64,000 bases of DNA from Neobacillus drentensis NBRC 102427 (GTDB lineage Bacteria; Bacillota; Bacilli; Bacillales; Cytobacillaceae): the NCBI RefSeq assembly GCF_001591445.1, contig NZ_BCUX01000019.1, forward strand, positions 1 through 64,000, given 5' to 3'. Under the pieces are notes generated by a model that did no database searches, was not told where the DNA came from, and saw nothing but the letters and a program-made list of their open reading frames with translations. Below are positions 34,650-43,466 of this stretch, piece after piece. The position numbers and the translations under genes are program-made. How positions within the stretch are numbered: position 1 is the first letter of the stretch; each line of letters opens with the position of its first letter.

Positions 34650-35576
34650 ATGCCTGTACATCCCGAGATAAAAAAAATATTGGATTTTATTCCATCATCC
34701 GATTCTAAACCAAAAATTATACCAGAAGAACATAGAAAAATGTTTGATGCACCGATTTTACCGGTTGAACAACGTGTCCAAGTTTATTCTGTTGAAGAAA
34801 GAACTATTCCGACTGCTGAAGCTGATATCCCAGTAAGAATTTATACACCGAAGGAAGCAGATTCTTATCCAATTCTCATGTATTTCCACGGTGGCGCATT
34901 TTTCTCGGGAAATTTAGAAAGTCATGATGAAATTGTTCGCCCGATTTGCATGGAATCCGGTTACAAAGTCATTTCGGTAGGTTACCGTCTTGCTCCTGAA
35001 CACCCATTTCCAGCACCATTAGAAGATTGCTATAACGTAACAAAATGGGCAGCAGAACATAAGGAAGAATTGCAATGGGATGGCGAGAATCTCGCTCTTG
35101 CAGGTGATAGTGCGGGCGGTAACTTAGTTGCGGCTGTCTCACTCATGGCCCGTGACAAAAAGGAATTTGCCATTACAAAGCAAGTACTTTATTATCCATC
35201 CTTGGACCTTGATGTTAGTGAATTTCGTTACCCATCACAGGTGGAAAATGGAAAGGGCTATTTCGTAGAAAGTGATCAATTAGCGGAATATAATTCCTTC
35301 TATTTAATTGGAGATGTTGATACGAATCATCCGCTTGTTTCACCCATTCGAGAAGCAAGTTTAGAAGACCTTCCAGCCGCACTAGTCATTACAGCCGAAT
35401 ATGATCCAATGAGAGATGAAGGGGAACTATTTGCGAAGAATTTAAAAAAATGTGGTGTCCCTGTTGAAACAAAACGATATGAAGGCGCTACACATGGGTT
35501 CTTAGGTAAATTCACTCATCTTGAAGAGTATAAAGACATTTATCAACATACAGCGGATTTTTTAAAGTCTAAGTAG
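34650..35576 (+). CDS. HSL-family alpha/beta hydrolase (esterase/lipase)
   Basis: 308 residues, ATG 34650 with AAGGAGG. Hormone-sensitive-lipase family: oxyanion 'YFHGGAFFSGN' (His80-Gly82), nucleophile 'LAGDSAGGNLVAA' (Ser about 154), acid 'AEYDPMRDEGE' and catalytic His in 'GATHGFLG'. Cytosolic carboxylesterase; may open an ester or lactone produced by the monooxygenases. A terminator follows, closing the operon. Confidence 0.92.
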   Translation: MPVHPEIKKILDFIPSSDSKPKIIPEEHRKMFDAPILPVEQRVQVYSVEERTIPTAEADIPVRIYTPKEADSYPILMYFHGGAFFSGNLESHDEIVRPICMESGYKVISVGYRLAPEHPFPAPLEDCYNVTKWAAEHKEELQWDGENLALAGDSAGGNLVAAVSLMARDKKEFAITKQVLYYPSLDLDVSEFRYPSQVENGKGYFVESDQLAEYNSFYLIGDVDTNHPLVSPIREASLEDLPAALVITAEYDPMRDEGELFAKNLKKCGVPVETKRYEGATHGFLGKFTHLEEYKDIYQHTADFLKSK

Positions 35577-35606
35577 AGGATATTGATAGGTTAACAAGCA
35601 TTTCTA

Positions 35607-35662
35607 GGAAGTGGTCATCGCGACAGGTCCAAAGGCAAAAGCGTTTGATCACTTCCTTTTTA
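35607..35662 (+). terminator. terminator of the enzyme operon
   Basis: GGAAGTGGTCA pairs with TGATCACTTCC across a 28-base loop, then TTTTTAG. Confidence 0.7.
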
Positions 35663-35828
35663 GCTTGTAAGTCTTTAAACTCTGTTGTACCTTGCCTTAA
35701 GGGGGTGAAAATGGACTGATTAATAGTATGACCGGAAATCTAAGCATTAGGGTGAATGGAATAGAATTGTCAAAAATATTCACAATATTCAGAACTATAG
35801 TTAATTTTTAAAAGGGGTGTTTAATTTT

Positions 35829-37082
35829 ATGAAAAATAAAAAGTTTTGGACTTATGAAAATAAGTTAGTGGTTATCGTCTTCTTCACCATCGGATTTGTC
35901 TTCTTCGACCGCTTAGCAATTAATTACCTATTCCCAATGATTTCTGCAGATTTAGGACTAAACTATACGCAATTAGGTTTACTTGGGGCAGCTCTTGCAC
36001 TAACTTGGTCCGTATCTGGTCCATTAGGTGGATTCATTTCAGATAAAGTTAAGAGTAAGAAATCAATGTTATCCATTTTAGTACTCGCATTCTCAGTTAT
36101 TTCATTAGCGCATGGTTTAGCACAATCATTTGCGATGTTATTCGTCCTGCGTCTATTAATGGGTATTGTAGAAGGTCCACTGATTCCCCAGACACAATCA
36201 ATTTTAGCAATGGAATCTTCGGAGCGTCGTAAAGGATTTAACTTAGGTTTCACCATGAACACTAGTAACGCATTATTCGGCAGTATTTTAGCGCCTATAG
36301 TAATCGTTGCATTAGCAACAAATTTTGACTGGCACACCGCCTTCTATTTAACGATTATTCCAGGGCTTATTTTAAGTTTTGTCATCCTCAAATCCGTTAA
36401 AAATCCAGACCCTGCGAAATTCCATTCTATGCATGTTACAAAATCGACAGAAAAAGTGAAAGTGAAAGATGTTCTTAAACACCGTAATATTTGGTTATCA
36501 GTTGTTGTTTTCAGTTTAGTTATGACTACACTTATGGCATTCCAAATTTTTGGGCCAACCTATTTAGTCAAAGCAAAAGGTTTATCTGAAACAACCATGA
36601 GTTTCGTCATGGCTTCCTTCGGAGTTGGATATGCAATCTTTGGTTTCTTAATCCCAACCATTTCAGAGCGTACTGGACGTAAACCAGCTTCTATAGTTTC
36701 TGGCTTGTTGTTGATTCTCATCCCATTAGCTATCGTTTTCGTGGATTCCATTCCATTAATGATGCTGCTTTTATTCATTGGTTCGGCTGGCTCAGGTGTT
36801 ATTGGGATGTCGATGTCAGTTATTCCGGTTGAGTCTGTTCCATTACAATACTCAGGTCTGGCCATCGGTTTAACCATCGGTATTGGTGAGTTAATCGGTG
36901 GATTCTTAAATCCGATGGTGAACGGTGCATTAGCAGACATTTATGGTATTCAAACACCATTATTCGTAGCTGCAGGTGCGGCTGTAGTGGCATTAATTTT
37001 CTCATTCTTCTTCAAAGAAACAGCACCAGCAAAAGTACAATCAACCAACGGACCAGAAATCAAAAGTAGTGTCCAAATTTAG
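35829..37082 (+). CDS. MFS permease, anion:cation symporter (ACS) type
   Basis: 417 residues from ATG 35829 with AAAAGGGGTG; the GTG 35817 overlaps that site. Twelve helices; 'DRLAINYLFPMISADLGLNYTQLG' (cited in part), 'GPLGGFISDKVKSKK' and 'RLLMGIVEGPLIPQTQSI' follow the ACS pattern of hexuronate, phthalate or hydroxybenzoate importers. Likely brings in an organic acid used by the island, or exports a product. Confidence 0.85.
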   Translation: MKNKKFWTYENKLVVIVFFTIGFVFFDRLAINYLFPMISADLGLNYTQLGLLGAALALTWSVSGPLGGFISDKVKSKKSMLSILVLAFSVISLAHGLAQSFAMLFVLRLLMGIVEGPLIPQTQSILAMESSERRKGFNLGFTMNTSNALFGSILAPIVIVALATNFDWHTAFYLTIIPGLILSFVILKSVKNPDPAKFHSMHVTKSTEKVKVKDVLKHRNIWLSVVVFSLVMTTLMAFQIFGPTYLVKAKGLSETTMSFVMASFGVGYAIFGFLIPTISERTGRKPASIVSGLLLILIPLAIVFVDSIPLMMLLLFIGSAGSGVIGMSMSVIPVESVPLQYSGLAIGLTIGIGELIGGFLNPMVNGALADIYGIQTPLFVAAGAAVVALIFSFFFKETAPAKVQSTNGPEIKSSVQI

Positions 37083-37149
37083 TTTTAGTTTGATAAATCT
37101 ATTGTTTGTTTTCATAAAAGACTTAATTTATCGAAGGAGATTTAAATAA

Positions 37150-38151
37150 ATGACCCGAAAACTTTTATTCTTTCTTTTATTAATGATTATGTTAATTAGT
37201 GGCTGTGGTACTAGTGAATCAGCTTTAGCTGATAAAAAACCTCAACAAAATAAAAGTGGTGGTTCTAAAACTAGTTCCAGTAATGAAAAACAGTCTCTAT
37301 TTGAAACAGCCCCTGATGGTTTTCGAGTCGTGACAGTTGGATCAGGTAATCCAAAAACTGAGATTGGCCGCGGAGCACCAAGTACATTAGTTCAATTTAA
37401 GGATAAATTTTTCTTAGTTGACAGTGGCGAAAATACAACAAGCACACTATTAAAGATTGGTCTGCCTGCAGAAAGAATTACAAATATGTTGTTTACCCAT
37501 CAACATGTTGATCATAATGGAGGCTTTTGGACCTTCTTTATTGATGGTTGGCAAGGACCTACAGGAAGGCGTTCCCTTAATTTAATCGGACCTCAAGTCC
37601 AAGAACTTTATGATACTACTGTTAATTTTTTTAAGACAGATTTAGAGTATCGTGCTAGTTTGGGCTGGCCAAAAGATGGACTTTTAACAAATGTGAATAT
37701 TAAAGATTTAACTAAGGATAATTATAAATTTAAACTCGATGGTGTTAAAATTACTTCAATCCCTGTCCCACATACAATTCCAATCTATGCCTATCGTTTT
37801 GATGCAAAGGGAAAAAGTGTAGTTGTATCAGGTGATTTAACATATACTGATAAATTTGCACCATTTGCAAAGAATGCAGATATTCTAGTGATCGATGGAA
37901 TGTTGACTAGTGATTTTTCATTCGTCCCCGAACAAGCACGGGAAAATTTAAAGAAGAGCTTAAAGCAATCTCATGCTACTACAGAAGATCTTGCTAAAAT
38001 GGCGACAGATTCACGAGTGAAAAAAGTTGTCTTAACCCATCTTGGTTTGGGTAAGGAAGATATGGAAAGTATTACAAAAGTATTTTCAGATGCAGGTTTT
38101 AAAGGGGAAATTATAGCCGCGGAGGATGGTCTTGTAATTAATCCAAAATAG
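37150..38151 (+). CDS. exported metallo-beta-lactamase-fold lipoprotein
   Basis: 333 residues, ATG 37150 with GAAGGAG. Signal peptide with lipobox LISGC, then a Ser/Lys linker. HxHxDH in 'LFTHQHVDHNGGFWTF', further ligands in 'SGDLTYTDKFAPF' and 'VVLTHLGLG'; 'GRGAPSTLVQF' is typical of the tRNase Z/arylsulfatase-like branch. It would act on the outer membrane face, perhaps on a substrate before uptake by the importers. A strong terminator follows. Confidence 0.88.
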   Translation: MTRKLLFFLLLMIMLISGCGTSESALADKKPQQNKSGGSKTSSSNEKQSLFETAPDGFRVVTVGSGNPKTEIGRGAPSTLVQFKDKFFLVDSGENTTSTLLKIGLPAERITNMLFTHQHVDHNGGFWTFFIDGWQGPTGRRSLNLIGPQVQELYDTTVNFFKTDLEYRASLGWPKDGLLTNVNIKDLTKDNYKFKLDGVKITSIPVPHTIPIYAYRFDAKGKSVVVSGDLTYTDKFAPFAKNADILVIDGMLTSDFSFVPEQARENLKKSLKQSHATTEDLAKMATDSRVKKVVLTHLGLGKEDMESITKVFSDAGFKGEIIAAEDGLVINPK

Positions 38152-38169
38152 TTTTAGTTTGTAAGTAAC

Positions 38170-38210
38170 AACTTAGCCCGCCTCTTATAGAAAGACGCGG
38201 GCTAAGTTGT
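38170..38210. terminator. terminator between MBL lipoprotein and GntR genes
   Basis: A perfect 12-bp stem AACTTAGCCCGC/GCGGGCTAAGTT between convergent genes, with a weak T-run. Confidence 0.75.
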
Positions 38211-38278
38211 ATTATAGGAAAATTAATCAAATAATTGAATATAAAGTCGGTTAATAATGAATGAGCGATTTTTAATGT

Positions 38279-39025
38279 TTATCGATTGACATTGAAGGCG
38301 TACTTGTATTCTTCGGCCCTGTGAACAGCTTTTCTCCAGCCAATAAGGAGGTCATTACGTGTGTACATCGTTGTCTCGATTACAAGGATCGGATCCCCTG
38401 GTGTAACACCCAGGATCTGGGCCTCCTCAAGGCTTGCGCTTGTTGCCCAAATTTGATGTTCACCACGGGACAAGGAGATCCCTAATTCGCGTTCGAGGAG
38501 CAAGAAGACATTCCCAACCTCCTCGAGTTCCCGAGCGTCTGGGTGGAAATCTTCTGGGACTTCAAGGTAGGTCTGCGTCCATACCAGCGGCTTCTCTTGG
38601 AACCAGATCAGACGAGAAATATGCAATACCTCGTTGTTTGGACCTGCGCCTAGTAAGGAACACTGATTCTTCGGGGGCTGGACGCGCGCGACGTCCAAGA
38701 CTTGCGAGGTAACCTCCATGCCTTGTTTGCGAAAGTAGTCGACCAGCCCGCCTAATTCAAGACCTGGAGGGCGAACGGGTAACCCATGAACAGGGAAGGT
38801 ACCCTTGGCGCGCTCCCGGTACACATATCCCTCATTGGTGAGCTCCTTTAATGCCTGGCGTACAGGTGCCCGACTTACGTGGAAGCGCTGAACAAGCTCC
38901 TGCTCCGTACTGAAGGGTCGATCCGTCGCTACTGAAATCTGGAGCTCCTCAATTAAGATTTGCTTGATTTGTTTATAAATAGGAATCCCAGAGTTGCGAT
39001 CAATCGTATGTTTTTTGTCCTGCAT
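38279..39025 (-). CDS. GntR-family regulator, HutC/UTRA type
   Basis: 248 residues, ATG 39025 with AGGAGG. N-terminal GntR winged helix (about 12-75: 'IPIYKQIKQILIEEL', 'EQELVQRFHVSRAPVRQAL') and C-terminal UTRA ligand domain (about 95-240: 'ISRLIWFQEKPLVWTQTYL', 'IGWRKAVHRAEEYKY'). A sampled line is 53% G+C, richer than its neighbours. The element GGTATAACAAT lies upstream of it and before both large operons, so it is the best candidate for the island's general repressor. Confidence 0.9.
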   Translation of the reverse strand: MQDKKHTIDRNSGIPIYKQIKQILIEELQISVATDRPFSTEQELVQRFHVSRAPVRQALKELTNEGYVYRERAKGTFPVHGLPVRPPGLELGGLVDYFRKQGMEVTSQVLDVARVQPPKNQCSLLGAGPNNEVLHISRLIWFQEKPLVWTQTYLEVPEDFHPDARELEEVGNVFLLLERELGISLSRGEHQIWATSASLEEAQILGVTPGDPILVIETTMYTRNDLLIGWRKAVHRAEEYKYAFNVNR

Positions 39026-39152
39026 TTTTTGTCCTCCTTCAATTCAAGAAAGTCGAATACTCTAGATGCATTGTGTGGAGGCTTGTACTCGCTTCTGAAT
39101 TTCCTGTCATTATGAAAACCTACTAACATTTTAAATAAGTTTTCATAATCTT

Positions 39153-39190
39153 CCTATTGTTATAGTATAAATTGTTATACCAAAGATACA
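39153..39190 (-). promoter_or_regulatory. putative GntR operator/promoter, gntR side
   Basis: Read on the minus strand: TTTGGTATAACAATTTATA, the same core as at 22.10 and 25.24 kb, followed by a second TATAACAA in direct repeat. It lies about 130 bases before gntR and about 50 bases before the divergent MBL gene, so it could control both. Confidence 0.6.
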
Positions 39191-39238
39191 AGTTTTTTTC
39201 AAAAATTTACTATCTTGAGATATAAGGAGGGAGATTCG

Positions 39239-40216
39239 TTGTTTATAAAAAACAATAGGGAAGTATTTCCTTGTTTAGTTCCGGCTTCCAATAAATTGAA
39301 GAGTTTTAACTTTTTCTTAGTTAAACAGGAGAATTCCTTAACGTTAATTGATGCCGGATTGAACACGGATAGTTGCTGGAATTCCTTACAAAAGACCTTA
39401 AAGGATCATGATTACGCACTAACAGATATCACAGGAATTTTACTAACGCATCATCATACAGATCATATTGGCTTAGTCAACCGAATTGTATCCACCCATT
39501 CCATTCCTGTTTACGCCCATCCTTATGCCAAACTTGTACTTAATAGAGACAAAGAATATATGAAAATGAGGGTTGAGTTTTTCAGAAAGCTATACCAAGA
39601 GATGGGATGTGGGGAAATTGGTGAGAAACAAGTAGCTGATTTACATAATCCTATTATTCTAGGTGAGAATAAAAAAATCGATAGTGAAATCCAAGTAATC
39701 GCCAATAACCAGCTTTTGGGCTTCGATATTTTGGATATTCCAGGGCACGCTCCTGATCAGGTCGCCTTTTATCATAAAGAGTGTAAGTGGCTGTTTGCTG
39801 GCGATTTATTAATTGGAAATATACCAAGTATTGCTTTCATTGAACCAGATTATGATGGAACCCGTAATAAATCCGTGGTACAACAAAAGAAGTCACTAGA
39901 GAAATGTTTATTATTAGATGTAGACCACGTTTTTCCAGGTCACGGGATGATCATAGAAAATCCTCATGATTTATTGAAAGAAAGAATAATAGAGATTGAT
40001 GAAAAAGCCAATAAATATATAAACATTATTAAAACAGGAATTTCAACTGCAAGTGGAATTGCCCAAATACGATATAAAGAAAAGTATGAAAAGCAGTTTT
40101 TCAATATTATGTCTGAAATTATTGGCACTCTAGATTATCTTGAATTACAAGGGAAAATTAATAAGGAAATGAAGAAAGGGGTTTGGAGATATTATTGCAA
40201 CAACATTTCTTCTTGA
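39239..40216 (+). CDS. metallo-beta-lactamase-fold hydrolase 3 with C-terminal winged helix
   Basis: 325 residues from TTG 39239, which lies seven bases after AAGGAGGG. HxHxDH in 'LLTHHHTDHIGLVNRI', then 'IPGHAPDQVAFYH', 'FAGDLLIG' and 'VFPGHGMII'. The C-terminal about 70 residues fit the BLACT_WH domain of LACTB2-like and lactonase-type enzymes. Cytosolic. Divergent from gntR and possibly controlled by it. Confidence 0.85.
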   Translation: MFIKNNREVFPCLVPASNKLKSFNFFLVKQENSLTLIDAGLNTDSCWNSLQKTLKDHDYALTDITGILLTHHHTDHIGLVNRIVSTHSIPVYAHPYAKLVLNRDKEYMKMRVEFFRKLYQEMGCGEIGEKQVADLHNPIILGENKKIDSEIQVIANNQLLGFDILDIPGHAPDQVAFYHKECKWLFAGDLLIGNIPSIAFIEPDYDGTRNKSVVQQKKSLEKCLLLDVDHVFPGHGMIIENPHDLLKERIIEIDEKANKYINIIKTGISTASGIAQIRYKEKYEKQFFNIMSEIIGTLDYLELQGKINKEMKKGVWRYYCNNISS

Positions 40217-40282
40217 AAGATGGAAAACTTTATTGTTATAGTTATTATTAACGATTCGGCATAAAGGAGTTTTTTAACAGAT

Positions 40283-40843
40283 ATGGATACAAAATTACAA
40301 ATAATCGACATATCGAAATCGCTTTTCCAGCAAAAAGGATATAAGGGTGTAGGAATTACCGAAATTTTAAATGCATGCAATATTTCAAAAGGTTCTTTTT
40401 ATCATCATTTTCCAAATGGAAAAGAAGAATTATTAATTACTTGCCTTCAGTCAATAAATGAAACCATTACTACGAGTATTGAATTTTTTTTCAACCATTA
40501 TCCAACTACTCAAGAAGCCACACATGCCATGATAGATAAATTAGTAGCTGACTTTGAACGAGAGGGTACCATTGCTGCTGCTACATTTACCAGCATCGTT
40601 AGCGAAATGGGTTCTCTAAGTGACCCAGCCCGAAATGTCTGTTTGGACCTTTACTCTAAAATGCAAAGGATTTATTCGACTAAGTTAGTAGCAGAGGGGT
40701 TTCCCCAAGAAACTGCTCATTCAATTGCTCTCATGATGACAGCTTCTCTTGAAGGTGGAATAATGCTTTGTTTAACCCAAAGTTCAAGCGATCCACTAAA
40801 AATTATTTCTAATGTCATACCCAATCTATTTAAGAAGTATTGA
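40283..40843 (+). CDS. TetR-family regulator, LmrA/YxaF-like
   Basis: 186 residues, ATG 40283, with GGAG 13 bases upstream. HTH: 'SLFQQKGYKGVGITEIL..CNISKGSFYHHFPNGKEELL'. The ligand domain has 'TFTSIVSEMGSLSDPARNVC', resembling the LmrA/YxaF C-terminal domain. Such proteins often repress efflux or flavonoid-responsive genes. The nearby MBL or LysE-type exporter could be the target. Confidence 0.85.
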   Translation: MDTKLQIIDISKSLFQQKGYKGVGITEILNACNISKGSFYHHFPNGKEELLITCLQSINETITTSIEFFFNHYPTTQEATHAMIDKLVADFEREGTIAAATFTSIVSEMGSLSDPARNVCLDLYSKMQRIYSTKLVAEGFPQETAHSIALMMTASLEGGIMLCLTQSSSDPLKIISNVIPNLFKKY

Positions 40844-40873
40844 AAAAAATGTAAACGATCTTGAATAAGTATT

Positions 40874-40903
40874 CAAACCGCTTACATTGGCGGTTTTTTT
40901 TAC
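40874..40903 (+). terminator. terminator of tetR-type gene
   Basis: AACCGC/GCGGTT stem, eight-base loop, eight T. Confidence 0.8.
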
Positions 40904-40950
40904 CACTTCATTTGCTTTTCGTATTCTAGTTTAATTAGGGTTGGAACTGA

Positions 40951-41559
40951 TTAAAAAAGGGAAGAGCAAATATATATAGCTGTGCCCCACATGACGATAG
41001 CTGAAACTTTATTTAATACAGTTAGATAAATTCCCGATTTATCTATTTTTCCTAGTAATCTACCGGTTATCCCCAATCCTGCAAACCATATCCACGAAAC
41101 TAGTATACAGGCAACAGCAAAGGCTACTTTCTCCGAGCCTATATATTTAACGGAACTTGTTCCGATTACCCCAACGGTATCCAAAATGGCATGTGGGTTT
41201 AGTAAAGACACGGATATTGCAAAAGATATTTGTTTTTTGGGTGAAAAAGATAATCCTGCTTCCTGTACATTTTGGGGTTTTGCCTTCCATACAACAAAAC
41301 CCATGTAGAGTAAAAATAAACTACCAATCACATAAAGTAGTGTTTTTATCCAATAGGAATCAAGTACAATTACCGACACTCCGATGACAGATATTGAAAT
41401 AAGCAAAGTATCACAAATGGCTGCGGTAATAATGACTGGCAGAGCTCTCACGAATTTGGGTTGACTTGCCCCTTGATTAAACACAAAAACATTTTGGACT
41501 CCTAACGGCAGGATTAAGCCGAAAGCTAAGATCATTCCGTGTATCATTGCTGCTAACAT
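40951..41559 (-). CDS. LysE/ArgO-family amino-acid exporter
   Basis: 202 residues from ATG 41559 (AGGGGGAG site). Six helices; 'LILPLGVQNVFVFNQGA' and 'SVSLLNPHAILDTVGVIG' are the LysE/ArgO signature. Exports basic amino acids in characterised members. Convergent with the TetR gene. Confidence 0.9.
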   Translation of the reverse strand: MLAAMIHGMILAFGLILPLGVQNVFVFNQGASQPKFVRALPVIITAAICDTLLISISVIGVSVIVLDSYWIKTLLYVIGSLFLLYMGFVVWKAKPQNVQEAGLSFSPKKQISFAISVSLLNPHAILDTVGVIGTSSVKYIGSEKVAFAVACILVSWIWFAGLGITGRLLGKIDKSGIYLTVLNKVSAIVMWGTAIYICSSLF

Positions 41560-41762
41560 GTTTCTCCCCCTGATATGTAATAACTGAATTGTATATAAAA
41601 TTTTTACATTTGTCTCCACCTAAACATTTATTATTTTGATGGGGGGGGTTAAATGGATAGAGGACAAACGAAGCATAATAACAAAATTTGCTTAACCTAT
41701 TGAAAGATAAAAATGCTATTATGATAGATATATAGGAAATGACTAATCCTAAGGAGAACTAG

Positions 41763-43052
41763 ATGAAAAATAATGTTCTGTTTGACACAAATATGATAGA
41801 TCGTAAGGCATTGCCATATTATTATGATTATGGGAAAGTTGTTTCTTCACTTCAGGAAAAGCTTATGGATGAAGTGGGCATCGACTTTCATATGAACTCA
41901 GATGAAGATACTTCAAATGAGATTTGGGACATCCTTGAGGAAGATTTGAAAGAGGAGTCTCTGGAAGTTCAATTGATTTGTCATATTTATAAAGAAGGGG
42001 AGACAAAGACCATCTCCTCTAACCATACCGATAAAGCGATGGAGCTCATCGTTAAACCACGGATTACGAACAGTCTTTTTTACTATTCTAATTATCAGGT
42101 TGCGCTGGCAAGATTGGTTATTTTTCAAAGTGATGGAGAAATGACGCGTGACTTTATCTTTGCCAAAAATGATGCTTGCTTAGTTGAATTTCTGAAATAT
42201 GTTCTCAAAAGAAAAAGAGATTATATTAAAAACTATGTGACTGTTTTTACGGATACAGAAGATGGCGTAGAAACAGAGATTGATAGTATTACAACGTTGG
42301 TTAGAAGAGAAGATGTATTTTTAGAGGATTCTTTAAAAAGGGAAATCTACCGCTCGATTGATGAATTCTTTTTGGAAAGCGGCCAGTTTTTCAAAACGTA
42401 TGATATACCATACAAACGGGGGATTCTCCTTTACGGAAAACCTGGTAATGGAAAAACTACACTTGTGAAATCGATTGCTAGCAGTATTAATGCTCCAGTC
42501 GCTTATTGGCAGATTACAGAATTTACATCGAGCTATACGATTAAAGAGGTCTTTACGTCTGTTTTAAAATTGACCCCATTGGTACTTGTCATTGAAGATA
42601 TAGATTCCATGCCGGCAAGCGTCAGGTCCGTACTCCTAAATATTTTAGACGGTGCCACTTCGAAGGAAGGGATCTTCATCATTGGGACGACAAATTATCC
42701 TGAAAAGATTGATCCTGCCCTAATGAACCGCTCTGGCAGGTTTGACCGAGCTTATGAGATTCATGTACCGACGAAGGAACTTCGTTATCAGTATTTAATA
42801 AATAAAAAAATTGCTCGAATTCTTTCAGACGAAGAGATTCAGCAAGTCGTTGATTCAACAAAAGATTTCTCCTATGCGCAGCTCAATGAATTGTATACAT
42901 CAATTGCCCTTGAATGGCATTATGAGCAGCAAGTGGATGTGAAGAAACTCTGTGCGGACCTAAAATCACTCCAGCACAAACAACAAAAGCAAGAATGGGA
43001 CCAAGCGCTTTCTGCTGCATCTATTGGGTTTTCTGGGTTTGAAGAAGACTAA
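41763..43052 (+). CDS. AAA+ ATPase, BCS1/proteasomal-ATPase-like
   Basis: 429 residues, ATG 41763 with AAGGAG. The N-terminal about 200 residues are a charged unrecognised domain. The AAA domain (about 215-350) has Walker A 'LLYGKPGNGKTTLVKS', Walker B 'LVLVIEDIDSMPA', sensor 1 'IIGTTNYPE' and the SRH arginines 'NRSGRFDRAYEI'. It is soluble, with no membrane helix or protease domain, so a remodelling or chaperone-like ATPase. Client unknown. Confidence 0.85.
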   Translation: MKNNVLFDTNMIDRKALPYYYDYGKVVSSLQEKLMDEVGIDFHMNSDEDTSNEIWDILEEDLKEESLEVQLICHIYKEGETKTISSNHTDKAMELIVKPRITNSLFYYSNYQVALARLVIFQSDGEMTRDFIFAKNDACLVEFLKYVLKRKRDYIKNYVTVFTDTEDGVETEIDSITTLVRREDVFLEDSLKREIYRSIDEFFLESGQFFKTYDIPYKRGILLYGKPGNGKTTLVKSIASSINAPVAYWQITEFTSSYTIKEVFTSVLKLTPLVLVIEDIDSMPASVRSVLLNILDGATSKEGIFIIGTTNYPEKIDPALMNRSGRFDRAYEIHVPTKELRYQYLINKKIARILSDEEIQQVVDSTKDFSYAQLNELYTSIALEWHYEQQVDVKKLCADLKSLQHKQQKQEWDQALSAASIGFSGFEED

Positions 43053-43082
43053 TTTTTTATTAGAGTATTAGGCTATAACTTT

Positions 43083-43116
43083 TTACCACAGTCCGAGGTA
43101 CTGTGGTATTTTTTTC
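43083..43116 (+). terminator. terminator of AAA gene
   Basis: TACCACAGT/ACTGTGGTA stem and seven T. Confidence 0.9.
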
Positions 43117-43150
43117 GTTAAGGAAAGCAACTTATAGGAAGTGAATGGTG

Positions 43151-43254
43151 CTCGTGAAGGGAGAAAAATCAGTTCCACGGTAACCAGTGAAAGCGACTAA
43201 TGCCCGTGCAGGGTGAAAAATCGGTGCAACGGTAACTAGTGGAGGAGACTAATG
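43151..43254. repeat. 52-bp tandem repeat, two copies
   Basis: CTCGTGAAGGGAGAAAAATC at 43151 and CCCGTGCAGGGTGAAAAATC at 43203 start two diverged copies, each ending GACTAATG. They lie in the 350-base gap between the AAA and phaC genes. No gene is visible in that gap. Confidence 0.75.
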
Positions 43255-43385
43255 CAAAATAATTAGCGCATTTCAGAGAAGTTTTTATCCTGTTACCACT
43301 TGCTTATTATCTGAAAATTAAATATAATTAACTTTACCACTACTAACAACTTGTTTTCCTCGTAAAAGTGTGAACTTCTAGAAAT

Positions 43386-43422
43386 AACAAAAATGAGTGC
43401 CCCAAATGTTTCGGGACACTCC
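43386..43422 (-). terminator. terminator of the pha operon
   Basis: On the minus strand GAGTGTCCC pairs with GGGGCACTC (one mismatch or wobble), then ATTTTTG. Confidence 0.75.
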
Positions 43423-43466
43423 ACTGATGTAAAAGAAATACCTCACTGATTAGACTTTCTCTTTGA

